Of a DNA stretch of 31,715 nt, positions 16,001 to 23,710 are shown one piece after another. Numbering within the stretch: the stretch's first letter is position 1; every line of letters starts with the position of its first letter. Location of the stretch: assembly GCA_002331255.1 (NCBI GenBank), contig DCZD01000036.1, positions 2,507 through 34,221 of the forward strand, in the 5' to 3' direction. Both the position numbers and the translations under genes were made by a program. A model generated the notes under the pieces. The model searched no databases and was not told the DNA's origin. It worked only from the letters and a program-made list of their open reading frames with translations. The stretch comes from Acidimicrobiaceae bacterium UBA2093. Its GTDB lineage: Bacteria; Actinomycetota; Acidimicrobiia; Acidimicrobiales; Ilumatobacteraceae.

Positions 16001-16437
16001 AGGTCGATGTCGTGGTCGACTTGCCAATCGATGCGTTCTTGCCAGACGACTACGCACCGAGTGAAGAGTTGCGCCTCGAGGCGTACAGACGGCTCGCCGA
16101 TGTCACGACACGTGAGCAAGTCGCCGACATTCGCACTGAATGGCTCGATCGATTCGGACCTCTTCCACCACCAGCAGAGAATTTGCTCGGCGTCGCAGAA
16201 TTGCGTGCCGCGTGCCACCGACTCGGTCTGCGAGAAGTCACAGCCACTCGTCGCGAAATTCGAGTGGCGCCCGTGTCACTGCGCGCATCACAGACACTGG
16301 TGTTGCGCCGTGTCGCTCCGGGGGCCGTCTATCGCGAGACTTCGCGTCAATTGGTGTTGCAAGCACCGAAGAATAAGCCCCTCATCGAGCACCTTCACAC
16401 CGTCATCAGCGAGCTCTTCGAGCCCGATGACGAGTAG
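13033..16437 (+). CDS. mfd: Transcription-repair coupling factor Mfd
   Basis: Mfd is a DNA translocase that removes stalled RNA polymerase and recruits UvrA. The protein has 1134 residues, close to full length. The UvrB-like N-terminal module (about 1-330) contains FPAWETLPFERVSP and the GEFARRGAIVDIF stretch. The RNA-polymerase interaction (CarD-like) domain spans about 470-540 (LQPGGYVVHQHHGVAQYEG). The helicase has Walker A GDVGFGKT (624-631), Walker B DEEQ (725-728), TMSATPIPRTLEMSL, and C-terminal helicase motifs TTIIESGIDMPTVNTL and QLRGRVGRGG. The TRCF C-terminal domain follows at about 1000-1100. The start overlaps pth by 4 bp. Confidence 0.98.
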   Translation: MNLLDLVHVAANEPALAQVAGKKNARLATAESARPIVLAALAASTRRDPIIVAVPTGQIAEQLHDDLRTFVPPDSVCLFPAWETLPFERVSPAVETMGRRMEIVWRLRNDDQRPRIVVASVRSLLQKLAPNAEAIEPIRVSVKGLVDIDELCTTLVHFGYRRETLVEHRGEFARRGAIVDIFSSTSDAPVRIDTWGDEVDRLTIFDVNDQRSIGDLDNVVVFPARELLLDDILRERARRLVAEEPWGREQWERLSEGQIFDGMESWLPWLTSEDRLITDVVGNDALIVLVDPKNMADRARDLLAEEDDLARALATSWARDASVEFPRLHTNPERLLALETNSASLTLLNTADSPETPTVASGGWGPIIHDPTPVFARAKELLSQKWTMVLAAETDASAQRLADLLAENGLQFDVRTDGTLRHSAGNVVVAPLSRGFILQESRIAVIAESDLSGRRRTRRVSRTSRANAVSVFEDLQPGGYVVHQHHGVAQYEGMVKRTVGGVERDYLLLAYKGGDKLYVPTDHIGALRQYVGGETPTLNRMGGSDFARAKSRVRSAVREVAQELVVLYQRRVTAEGHAFAEDTPWQSEMESAFPFVETPDQMRAIDEVKADMERSVPMDRLICGDVGFGKTEVAVRAAFKAIQGGRQAAVLVPTTLLASQHANTFSERFAAYPIRVEMLSRFLSNGEARKVLEGLKTGEVDCVIGTHRLLQEGVAFKNLGLLVVDEEQRFGVQHKEAMKRLRTNVDVLTMSATPIPRTLEMSLVGIRDLSLLQTPPADRQPILTYVGEDSESVATEAIRRELLRQGQVFWVHNRVQSIEERAQQLRELVPEARIVVAHGQMDESQLEKVVVDFWEGQYDVLVCTTIIESGIDMPTVNTLVVERADLLGLGQLHQLRGRVGRGGQRAYAYLFHPRDKRLSEEAYERLRTIGESTELGSGFRIAMRDLEIRGAGNLLGEAQSGHIAAVGYDLYCQLVTEAVAEMKGEPVVEQVDVVVDLPIDAFLPDDYAPSEELRLEAYRRLADVTTREQVADIRTEWLDRFGPLPPPAENLLGVAELRAACHRLGLREVTATRREIRVAPVSLRASQTLVLRRVAPGAVYRETSRQLVLQAPKNKPLIEHLHTVISELFEPDDE

Positions 16438-16440
16438 GGT
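16435..16440 (+). promoter_or_regulatory. Leaderless -10 of the PPIase lipoprotein gene
   Basis: TAGGGT overlaps the mfd stop codon and is followed by eight bases and the GTG at 16449. It matches the TANNNT spacing seen elsewhere in the window. It could instead be coincidence if the gene is cotranscribed with mfd. Confidence 0.35.
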
Positions 16441-16448
16441 CGTCTCTC

Positions 16449-17366
16449 GTGACCCTGCAACGAAAACTCCCCCGTCGACGCCCTCTCATTGCTGTTGCGA
16501 TTGTCGCAAGTATCACATTGGCCGGATGTTCGACCATCGAGAAGTCGAGCGATGCATTCAGAGTTAACGGTGCATCGTTTCCACTTGATGACTACGAACA
16601 ACTGACCCAAGATCTCGCGTCTGCCGGACAACTCACACCTGATGCGAATGGTCTTCTGTCCGGAGAAGACGCACGAAGTGTGCTCAATTCACTCATTCGC
16701 GGACGCGCCGCCGCGCAGTTCCTCACCACCATCGACGACTCGGTCACCGACGAAGACCGCCAGAAGGCACTCGCGTCAATTCCCGACGGCGCAATTGACA
16801 ACTGGTCAGAGTTGTTGAAGTCAACCTCTCTCGAGCTGAATGCCCTTCAGTATGCCTTCGAACGCGTCAGCGTGCCGGCTAAAGACGCAGTAAAAGCGCT
16901 GTACGACAAGCAACCTGCGCTCACTGGCGTGTTGTGTATGAGCCACATCCTCGTCGAGAGTCTCGATGAGGCAACGAAGGTCATCGCCGACCTCGACGCA
17001 GGTGGTGACTTCGCAACAATCGCCAAGTCAACCTCAACCGAACCAGCTGCAAAAGAGTCGGGCGGAAAGCTCGACGAGGGCGAAGAGACCTGCTTCAACC
17101 TGCCAACGCTGCAAGAACAATTCGATCCGGACTTCATGATTGCTGCGATTCCCGGTCGGCCAGGCATGTTCATCGGACCAGTTCGCACACAGTTCGGATA
17201 CCACGTCATCGTGCACCGTCCATGGGACGAAGTCGGCGAATCGGTCATGAAGCGCCTCACAGAGAACTCAGCGAGTCTTCTCGCAATCGGATATCTCGCC
17301 AGTTCGGACGTGTGGGTCAACCCGCAGTTCGGCGCATGGAGCGCGGCGAAATCTGCCGTGCAGTAA
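16449..17366 (+). CDS. Peptidyl-prolyl cis-trans isomerase lipoprotein (SurA/PrsA-like, parvulin)
   Basis: This 305-residue protein has an N-terminal signal with basic RKLPRRR, a hydrophobic core and lipobox LAGC (Cys27), so it should be lipidated and held on the outer face of the membrane. A SurA-N-like helical region (about 35-155) is followed by a PpiC parvulin domain (about 160-258): MSHILVESLDEA, GGDFATIAKSTSTEPAAKESGGKL and VRTQFGYHVIVHR. Two extracellular cysteines (C163, C215) could form a disulfide. Similar genes lie between mfd and mazG in other actinobacteria. The probable role is folding of exported proteins, inferred from the family. Confidence 0.92.
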   Translation: MTLQRKLPRRRPLIAVAIVASITLAGCSTIEKSSDAFRVNGASFPLDDYEQLTQDLASAGQLTPDANGLLSGEDARSVLNSLIRGRAAAQFLTTIDDSVTDEDRQKALASIPDGAIDNWSELLKSTSLELNALQYAFERVSVPAKDAVKALYDKQPALTGVLCMSHILVESLDEATKVIADLDAGGDFATIAKSTSTEPAAKESGGKLDEGEETCFNLPTLQEQFDPDFMIAAIPGRPGMFIGPVRTQFGYHVIVHRPWDEVGESVMKRLTENSASLLAIGYLASSDVWVNPQFGAWSAAKSAVQ

Positions 17367-17384
17367 GCCTCGGCGCGACACATC

Positions 17385-18830
17385 GTGGCTCGAATCGTCA
17401 TTGTTGGTCTCGGACCTGGTGATCCGGCACGCGTCACAACTGGCACGCTCGATCTGATCTTGCGAACGCCGCGACGTTTCATTCGAACTTCACGTCATCC
17501 GTCTTCGCACGTGGTGCTCGACGCCCCAGGTGGTGCCGACTCTTTCGACCATCTGTATGACGCCGCCGACACCTTCGATGAGGTGTACACAGCCATCACC
17601 GAACAGCTTGTCAACGAAGCAAGAACGCATGGCGAGATTCTGTATGCCGTGCCCGGATCCCCACTTGTTCTCGAACGCACAGTGCGCAACTTGCTCGAGC
17701 GCGACGACGTCGACACCCACATCGAGCCCGCCATCTCCTTTCTTGATGACGCATGGCGAGCACTCGGCGTTGATCCCGTTGAACGCGGAGTACGACTCAT
17801 TGATGGACACGATTTTGCAGCGGCAAGTGCCGGGTACTCCGGTCCAATGTTGGTCGCCCATACACATGCGAACTGGGTGCTGTCTGACGTCAAGTTGTCC
17901 ATTGACAATGTCGACAATTCGCCAGTGGCGATACTTCACCATCTCGGATTGCCCGACGAACGCGTTGTGCACACCATCTGGTCGGACATCGACCGCGTGG
18001 TCGATGCAGACCATCTCACATGTCTGTGGGTGCCGGGGCTCGGTTCGTCTGCCGGACACGAATTGGTTCGCTTTCATCAGCTCGCGCGCACTCTGCGTGA
18101 GCAGTGTCCGTGGGACAAAGAGCAGACTCATCGCTCTCTCGTTACCTATCTTCTCGAAGAGACGTACGAAGTCGTTGATGCGATCAACTCTTTGCGCGAA
18201 GGTGAACCCGACAGCGACGATGAACTAGTCGAAGAGCTTGGTGACCTTCTGTATCAAATTGAATTCCATGCCGTCATCGCCGAACAAGAAGGTCGCTTCT
18301 CAATGGCAGATGTCGCGCAACGTGTGCACGACAAGCTCGTTCGTCGTCATCCCCACGTTTTCGGAGATGCGAATGTCAGCGGCACGAGCGAAGTGCTGAA
18401 GAACTGGGAGCAACTGAAAGCCGAGGAGAAACCACACCGAACCGGCATGTTCGATGGTGTGGTCGAGGCCGCGCCTTCACTCTCATTTGCCCTCAAAGTG
18501 CAACAGCGGGCCGCCCGCGCAGGGTTCGACTGGCCGAATGTGGACGGCGCCCTCGACAAAGTCGCCGAGGAAGCCCGCGAAGTCGCGGCCGTTCAACATG
18601 GCGACCCTGAGGCGACATTCACAGAGATCGGTGACCTGTTCTTTGCAGTGGTGAATGTCGCGCGCCACCTGGACATCGACCCGGAATCGGCGCTTCGCGG
18701 TGCCGTGCAGAAGTTTCGCCGGCGTGTCGAGCATGTCGAGAAGGCGGCTCGAGCACAGGGCACTTCCATCGACGCAATGTCCCTCGAAGAACTAGACGGG
18801 CTGTGGGTGTCAGCCAAACAGAGTGACTGA
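17385..18830 (+). CDS. mazG: Nucleoside triphosphate pyrophosphohydrolase MazG fused to a tetrapyrrole-methylase-like domain (YabN type)
   Basis: The 481-residue protein has two parts. The N-terminal part (about 1-220) is a TP-methylase (CbiF-like) SAM-binding fold: IVIVGLGPGDPARVTTG, LYAVPGSPLVLERTV and the LLVAHTH-like PMLVAHTHANW. The C-terminal part carries two MazG modules. The first (about 228-330) has CPWDKEQTHRSL, EETYE (258-262) and EELGD (283-287), with the acidic residues that bind Mg2+. The second (about 365-460) has VAEEAREV and FTEIGDLFFAVVNVARH. MazG hydrolyses noncanonical or excess NTPs. The function of the methylase-like half is unknown in this fusion. The GTG at 17385 lies 18 bp after the preceding gene. 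Confidence 0.94.
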   Translation: MARIVIVGLGPGDPARVTTGTLDLILRTPRRFIRTSRHPSSHVVLDAPGGADSFDHLYDAADTFDEVYTAITEQLVNEARTHGEILYAVPGSPLVLERTVRNLLERDDVDTHIEPAISFLDDAWRALGVDPVERGVRLIDGHDFAAASAGYSGPMLVAHTHANWVLSDVKLSIDNVDNSPVAILHHLGLPDERVVHTIWSDIDRVVDADHLTCLWVPGLGSSAGHELVRFHQLARTLREQCPWDKEQTHRSLVTYLLEETYEVVDAINSLREGEPDSDDELVEELGDLLYQIEFHAVIAEQEGRFSMADVAQRVHDKLVRRHPHVFGDANVSGTSEVLKNWEQLKAEEKPHRTGMFDGVVEAAPSLSFALKVQQRAARAGFDWPNVDGALDKVAEEAREVAAVQHGDPEATFTEIGDLFFAVVNVARHLDIDPESALRGAVQKFRRRVEHVEKAARAQGTSIDAMSLEELDGLWVSAKQSD

Positions 18831-18843
18831 GGCAAGTTGTCAC

Positions 18844-18849
18844 TAGCGT
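18844..18849 (+). promoter_or_regulatory. Leaderless -10 of eno
   Basis: TAGCGT is followed by six bases (GAAGGC) and the ATG of eno at 18856. The same hexamer precedes ychF (947) and the RlpA-like gene (7208). Confidence 0.5.
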
Positions 18850-18855
18850 GAAGGC

Positions 18856-20136
18856 ATGAGTGAAATCGTCGAAGTCGTCGGACGCGAAGTCCTCGATTCC
18901 CGCGGCAATCCCACCGTCGAAGTCGAAGTCATGCTCGACAGTGGCGCCATCGGGCGTGCGATTGTCCCGTCAGGTGCATCGACTGGCGAACACGAAGCAG
19001 TCGAACTGCGCGATGGCGGCTCCCGCTACCTCGGTAAAGGTGTTCTGCGAGCGGTGGAGAACGTGAACTCATCCATTGCCACCGCAATTATCGGTATGGA
19101 TGCCACTGAACAGCGCCTCGTTGACACCGCTCTTATCGACCTCGACGGCACAGACAACAAATCGCGACTCGGCGCCAATGCCATGCTCGGCAGCAGCCTC
19201 GCAGTCGCCCATGCAGCAGCCGCCGAACTTGAGCTGCCGCTCTTTCGCGCACTCGGAGGCCCTCATGCCCACGTGCTGCCCGTGCCCATGATGAACGTCA
19301 TCAATGGCGGTGCTCATGCAGACAACAACGTGGACCTTCAAGAGTTCATGATCATGCCCGTCGGTGCACCAAGTTTCCGTGAAGCATTGCGTTGGGGCGT
19401 CGAGACGTACCACACACTGAAGACGGTCTTGCACGACCGTGGCCTTGCTACATCAGTCGGCGACGAAGGTGGCTTCGCGCCGAATCTTGATTCGAACGAA
19501 GCTGCTATCGCAGTGCTCGTCGAAGCAATCGAGCGCGCCGGATACTCACCGGGCACTGACATCGCCATCGCCCTCGACCCGGCGATGAGCGAGTTGTTCA
19601 AAGGCGGCAAGTATCACCTTGCCGGTGAAGGAAAAGTGCTCGACGCCGACGAAATGGTCGCATGGTGGATGGCAATCGTTGACAAGTACCCCATCGTGAG
19701 CATCGAAGATGGCATGGCCGAAGATGACTGGGACGGCTGGGGCAAGTTATCCGCCGCACTTGGCTCGCGCATCCAACTCGTCGGCGATGATTTATTCGTG
19801 ACGAATGCACGACGTTTGTCCATGGGAATTGAACGTAACGTCGCGAATAGTGTGCTGGTGAAGGTGAACCAGATCGGCACACTCACCGAGACGCTCGACA
19901 CTGTCGAGATGGCGACACGTCATTCGTACAGCAGTGTGATGAGCCATCGAAGTGGCGAGACCGAAGATGCAACGATCGCCGATCTTGCTGTCGCCACGAA
20001 CTGCGGACAAATCAAGACTGGTGCACCTGCACGAAGTGATCGTGTGGCGAAGTACAACCAACTGTTGCGCATCGAGGATCGTCTCGGCGACGCAGCTCGC
20101 TTCCGCGGGCGCGCTGCACTTGCGCCATTACGCTGA
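18856..20136 (+). CDS. eno: Enolase (phosphopyruvate hydratase)
   Basis: Enolase interconverts 2-phosphoglycerate and phosphoenolpyruvate in glycolysis. It has 426 residues with every catalytic element visible: the VPSGASTGEHEAVELRDG loop (38-54), E204 in GDEGG, metal ligands D241, E284 and D311, base K336 in SVLVKVNQIGTLTET, and SHRSGETED (363-371). The ATG at 18856 is set by alignment to the universal IVEVVGREVLDSRGNPTVE start and by the leaderless promoter. In M. tuberculosis the same gene (Rv1023) is followed by the DivIC-like Rv1024, as here. Confidence 0.98.
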   Translation: MSEIVEVVGREVLDSRGNPTVEVEVMLDSGAIGRAIVPSGASTGEHEAVELRDGGSRYLGKGVLRAVENVNSSIATAIIGMDATEQRLVDTALIDLDGTDNKSRLGANAMLGSSLAVAHAAAAELELPLFRALGGPHAHVLPVPMMNVINGGAHADNNVDLQEFMIMPVGAPSFREALRWGVETYHTLKTVLHDRGLATSVGDEGGFAPNLDSNEAAIAVLVEAIERAGYSPGTDIAIALDPAMSELFKGGKYHLAGEGKVLDADEMVAWWMAIVDKYPIVSIEDGMAEDDWDGWGKLSAALGSRIQLVGDDLFVTNARRLSMGIERNVANSVLVKVNQIGTLTETLDTVEMATRHSYSSVMSHRSGETEDATIADLAVATNCGQIKTGAPARSDRVAKYNQLLRIEDRLGDAARFRGRAALAPLR

Positions 20137-20170
20137 CCGCTTCGCTCCAGTCACGCTGACCGCATCGCTC
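20130..20170 (+). repeat. Imperfect tandem repeat across the eno stop codon
   Basis: An 18-bp unit, acgctgaccgc(t/a)tcgctc, occurs at 20130-20147 and again at 20153-20170 with one mismatch. The period is 23 bp. The first copy contains the eno stop codon. It looks like a small local duplication that may have generated the hairpin in the second copy. Confidence 0.6.
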
Positions 20171-20177
20171 GGTCGGC
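20155..20177 (+). terminator. Putative eno terminator hairpin
   Basis: GCTGACCG (20155-20162) pairs with CGGTCGGC (20170-20177) with one G-T wobble, giving an 8-bp stem and a 7-nt loop. It lies 18 bp after the eno stop. There is no U-tract, as is common for actinobacterial intrinsic-like terminators. Confidence 0.45.
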
Positions 20178-20242
20178 CCCAACCTTCACGAACAGATGTT
20201 CGCGTGCGTGTTTATCCACAGCGGCTGCGCCACAATTGAGGA

Positions 20243-20812
20243 GTGACCGCCCGTCGCCCGTCGTCCTCCTCTTCCCGCGCGCGTACCAACACGCGCGCGT
20301 CCAAGACGACGACACAAAAACCTCAGCGTCGCGACTTCCGTGACGCCACACGCGACATCACGCGGGCCATGACAGAGGGCTTGGCCCGCCGCACCCCGGC
20401 AGAGAACCGCCTCATCAGAAGCCGACCCCTTCGGGTACTTGCCTGGTCCTTCGCGAGCCTCGTGGTACTCGCGGTTGCAGCTGCATTCTTCGTGTTTCCG
20501 ATGCGTGACTACTTCAAGCAACATGAAGCAATCGCCCAACGCACTGCCGAATTTGAAGCGCTTGCCGACGCCAATGAGCAACTACAAGACGAGATCGATT
20601 CCCTTCAGACACCAGCCGGAGTTGTCTCGGCCGCACGATCGGAACTTGGTTACGTGTATCCCGGCGAACGTCGCGTGAACCTGTTGCAGATGCCCGAGCT
20701 ACCAACCACCCTGCCGGCGTCATGGCCGTATTCGATGGTGAGCAACATCATGTCCGTTCGCATCGTCGAGACGTCACGACAGGGTGGGCCACTCGGCGGC
20801 TTACAACCCTGA
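20243..20812 (+). CDS. Septum formation initiator family protein (DivIC/FtsB-like)
   Basis: This 189-residue protein has the DivIC/FtsB layout. A long basic, disordered cytoplasmic N terminus (1-60; RRPSSSSSRARTNTR) is followed by one membrane segment (about 64-85; LAWSFASLVVLAVAAAFFVF). A coiled coil follows (about 88-122; EALADANEQLQDEIDSLQ) and then the conserved ARSELGYVYPGE (131-142). FtsB and DivIC proteins bind FtsL and FtsQ in the divisome. The position directly after eno matches Rv1024 in M. tuberculosis. The GTG has a CACAAT hexamer six bases upstream, and its GAGGA is too close to act as a Shine-Dalgarno site, so a leaderless start is possible. Confidence 0.93.
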   Translation: MTARRPSSSSSRARTNTRASKTTTQKPQRRDFRDATRDITRAMTEGLARRTPAENRLIRSRPLRVLAWSFASLVVLAVAAAFFVFPMRDYFKQHEAIAQRTAEFEALADANEQLQDEIDSLQTPAGVVSAARSELGYVYPGERRVNLLQMPELPTTLPASWPYSMVSNIMSVRIVETSRQGGPLGGLQP

Positions 20813-20891
20813 GAATCAGCCTTGAATAACGGCTTTTGGGCCTGACCAGGGCATGTGCACCTCGGCTTAACCACCCCCGTCGCCGCCTCGC

Positions 20892-20897
20892 TAGTCT
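20892..20897 (+). promoter_or_regulatory. Candidate -10 of the coxL operon
   Basis: TAGTCT lies 33 bases before the coxL GTG, in the 118-bp gap after the divIC-like gene. TTAACC lies 19 bases further upstream as a weak -35. No molybdenum-cofactor riboswitch fold is evident in this short leader. Confidence 0.3.
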
Positions 20898-20930
20898 CGC
20901 GGTACACAAAGCCGCACCTAGGCAACGACT

Positions 20931-23237
20931 GTGTCTCGATCGGGGGTCCTCGTGGGTGGAAGCATTCTTGGAAACCGGGTTCTTCGCAAAGAAGACCCGA
21001 AATTTCTCACGGTCGGAGGCAAGTACGTCGACGACCTACTCGACGAGTCACTTCTTGCCGGAGCATTGCACGTCACCTACGCGCGCAGCACCGTGGCACA
21101 CGGAAACATCCGATCAATTGACACAAGCGACGCCGCTTCCATGCCCGGAATCGTTGCTGTGTTCACCGGAGCTGACCTTGGCCTCACTCCCCAACCTGCG
21201 ACCTTCAATCCGATGGTTGCGCGCTCTGCGCTTGCAATGGACAAGGTCCGCTACGTCGGCGAACCCATCGTCGCCATCATCAGCGAAACCCGAGAGCAAG
21301 GGGAAGACGCCGCCGAGATGGTGATCGTGGATTACGACATTCTCGAAGCACTCACTGACATCGAAAAGGCACTCACAAGTTCGATTCATATCTACGAGTC
21401 GTGCGGCAGCAATGCCGTGTTCGACACCACCGCTCTCGGCATGCCTGACAACACTGGTGATGCGTTTTTCGAAGGCTGTGAAGTGGTTGTGAAGCAGCGC
21501 GTTCTGAACCAGCGCGTCGCCCCCTGCCCACTTGAAGTTCGTGGTGCAGCCGTCGCATGGGTCGATGGTCGCCTCTACCAGTGGTTGTCTACGCAACACG
21601 CCCAGGGTGCACGTGACTCCATTGCCGCAGCGAACGGACTCGAAGCATCGCAAGTCCGAGTGATCACCCCCGACGTCGGTGGTGGTTTCGGCGCAAAGAT
21701 CGGTTCGTACCCCGAAGAACAACTGTTGGGTCGCCTCTCGAAAGAAGTTGGCAAGCCGTTGCGCTGGCGCGAGACACGCAGCGAGTCGATGATGGCCCTT
21801 GGGCACGGTCGCGCGCAGGTGCAATACCTCACCATCGGCGGGACGCGTGATGGCCACGTGACCGCGTATCAGATGCACGTGTTGCAAGATTGCGGTGCAT
21901 GGTTCGACATGGGTGCGATCCTTGCGCCGTTCATGACTCGTCCGATGTCATCTGGCGTGTACGCAATTCCGAAGATCGAGTGTCGTACGACCTCTGTCAT
22001 CACGAATACCACTCCGGTGGTTGCATACCGCGGTGCAGGTCGCCCAGAAGCGACCGCTGCAATTGAACGTGCGATGGACTTGTTTGCTGCCGAAATCGGG
22101 ATGGACGCCGCGGAAGTACGTCGCAAGAACCTCATTCCGAAGTTCGATGAACCACACACGACCGTGATCGGTCAGACCTATGACGTCGGCGACTATGAAG
22201 TGGCGCTCGACAAGGCGTTGACCGCCGCCAACTACAAGGACCTTCGCGCCGAACAAGCACGTCGTCGTTCCGCCGTAGACGTGAAGCAGCTTGGTATTGG
22301 TGTGTCGGTCTACGTCGAGATCACCGGTGGCGTGCCACCGATGGGCGAGACTGCCAAAGTCGAAATCACCGATGACGGTCGCGCAGTTGTCTACACGGGT
22401 ACTTCACCACACGGACAGGGTCATGCCACTGCGTGGTCGATGCTCACCAGTGAGCAGACCGGCATTCCGATGGACAACATCGAATTGGTATGGGGTGACA
22501 CCGACCTCGTACCGAGCGGTGGTGGAACCATGGGCTCTCGTTCACTGCAGCAAGGTGGCGTGGCCGTATTCAAAGTCGCCGGCCAAGTAGTCGACAAAGC
22601 CAAGGCTGTCGCTGCTCGATTGCTCGAAGCAAATGAAGAAGACATCGTGCTCGATCGCGATCGCGGCGCGTTCCATGTGGCAGGCACACCAGCCGTCGCA
22701 AAGACTTGGGCCGAGCTTGCCGTTGCTTCAAAAGCAGAGGGCGGACTGAAGCACGAAGAGATGCATAGCGTCTCTGGCGCCACATTCCCCTTCGGCGCAC
22801 ACGTCTCTGTTGTCGAAGTCGACACTGAAACCGGCAAGGTGTCGTTGCTCAAGCAGATTGCCTGCGACGACGCAGGCAAGGTACTGAACCCACTGCTGCT
22901 CGACGGCCAAATCCATGGAGGTGTCGCGCAAGGTGCTGCACAGGCTCTTCTCGAGGAAGTGCGCTACGACGCTGACGGAAACCCCGTTACGTCGAACCTC
23001 GCCGACTATGCCTTCATCTCTGCGGCAGAGATGCCCGACATCCAAGTCGTGCACATGGAGACACCCACATTCGTCAACCCGCTTGGCGTGAAAGGCATCG
23101 GTGAATCCGGCACTATCGGATCGACCCCTGCAGTTCAGTCTGCGGTCGTAGACGCCCTCGCCCACCTCGGAATTCGACACATCGACATGCCGTGCACGCC
23201 CATGCGTGTATGGGAAGCACTGCACGGAAGGAAGTGA
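20931..23237 (+). CDS. coxL: Molybdopterin-binding large subunit, form II carbon-monoxide-dehydrogenase type (CoxL-like)
   Basis: This 768-residue protein is the catalytic Mo subunit of a xanthine-oxidase-family hydroxylase. The N terminus shows GNRVLRKEDPKFLTVGGKYVDD and the a/b hammerhead domain (about 20-130). Mo-cofactor segments include GGGFGAK (250-256) and GTSPHGQGHATAW. The active-site loop is AYRGAGR (365-371), the signature of form II (BMS) CoxL. Form I would read AYxCSFR with the Cu-binding Cys. The catalytic Glu is E725 in GIGESGTIG. Form II enzymes oxidise CO poorly or have other substrates, so the true substrate is open. A GTG at 20952 with GGGGG five bases upstream is an alternative start. 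The gene is followed by coxS and coxM. Confidence 0.93.
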   Translation: MSRSGVLVGGSILGNRVLRKEDPKFLTVGGKYVDDLLDESLLAGALHVTYARSTVAHGNIRSIDTSDAASMPGIVAVFTGADLGLTPQPATFNPMVARSALAMDKVRYVGEPIVAIISETREQGEDAAEMVIVDYDILEALTDIEKALTSSIHIYESCGSNAVFDTTALGMPDNTGDAFFEGCEVVVKQRVLNQRVAPCPLEVRGAAVAWVDGRLYQWLSTQHAQGARDSIAAANGLEASQVRVITPDVGGGFGAKIGSYPEEQLLGRLSKEVGKPLRWRETRSESMMALGHGRAQVQYLTIGGTRDGHVTAYQMHVLQDCGAWFDMGAILAPFMTRPMSSGVYAIPKIECRTTSVITNTTPVVAYRGAGRPEATAAIERAMDLFAAEIGMDAAEVRRKNLIPKFDEPHTTVIGQTYDVGDYEVALDKALTAANYKDLRAEQARRRSAVDVKQLGIGVSVYVEITGGVPPMGETAKVEITDDGRAVVYTGTSPHGQGHATAWSMLTSEQTGIPMDNIELVWGDTDLVPSGGGTMGSRSLQQGGVAVFKVAGQVVDKAKAVAARLLEANEEDIVLDRDRGAFHVAGTPAVAKTWAELAVASKAEGGLKHEEMHSVSGATFPFGAHVSVVEVDTETGKVSLLKQIACDDAGKVLNPLLLDGQIHGGVAQGAAQALLEEVRYDADGNPVTSNLADYAFISAAEMPDIQVVHMETPTFVNPLGVKGIGESGTIGSTPAVQSAVVDALAHLGIRHIDMPCTPMRVWEALHGRK

Positions 23238-23244
23238 GCAGACC

Positions 23245-23700
23245 ATGAAAGTCTCCATGAAAGTGAACGGCGTGAGCCGCGACGGTGACGTCGAGCCACG
23301 CACTCTGTTGGTGCAATACGTCCGAGAGCACCTCGGTCTTACCGGCACCAATATCGGTTGCGACACTTCCAGTTGCGGCGCGTGCACCGTGCATGTGAAC
23401 GGTGAATCCGTGAAGAGCTGCACCATGCTCGCCGTGCAGGCCGACGGTTGTGATGTCGTCACCATCGAAGGACTGGCACAGGGTGGCGAGATGCACCCGA
23501 TGCAAAAAGCCTTCATGGAGAACCATGGTCTCCAGTGCGGCTATTGCACACCGGGCATGGTCATGGCAGCCATCAGTATCTTGAAAGAGAATCCCTCGCC
23601 AAGCGAGGAAGACGTACGCATCGGCCTTGAGGGCAACCTCTGTCGTTGCACCGGCTACCACAACATCGTCAAGTCCGTCCTCGCCGCGGCGAAGAGCTGA
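23245..23700 (+). CDS. coxS: [2Fe-2S] small subunit of the molybdenum hydroxylase (CoxS-like)
   Basis: This 151-residue protein carries two [2Fe-2S] clusters that move electrons from the Mo site to FAD. The plant-ferredoxin-type cluster is held by C39, C44, C47 and C59 (GCDTSSCGACTVHVNGESVKSC). The second cluster is held by C98, C101, C133 and C135 (QCGYCTPGM and CRCTGYHNI). All eight ligands are present. The ATG at 23245 is 7 bp after the coxL stop, with GGAAG repeats 10-18 bases upstream. An ATG at 23257 is also possible. An upstream in-frame extension inside coxL is not conserved. Confidence 0.96.
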   Translation: MKVSMKVNGVSRDGDVEPRTLLVQYVREHLGLTGTNIGCDTSSCGACTVHVNGESVKSCTMLAVQADGCDVVTIEGLAQGGEMHPMQKAFMENHGLQCGYCTPGMVMAAISILKENPSPSEEDVRIGLEGNLCRCTGYHNIVKSVLAAAKS

Positions 23701-23710
23701 AAGACCGACC

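Noticed and set aside
20821..20850. Terminator after the divIC-like gene (AGCC/GGCT followed by TTTT)
   Set aside because: The stem has only four base pairs and a nine-base loop, too weak to call.
20813..20930. Molybdenum-cofactor riboswitch upstream of coxL
   Set aside because: The 118-bp gap shows no extended set of paired helices like the Moco RNA motif.
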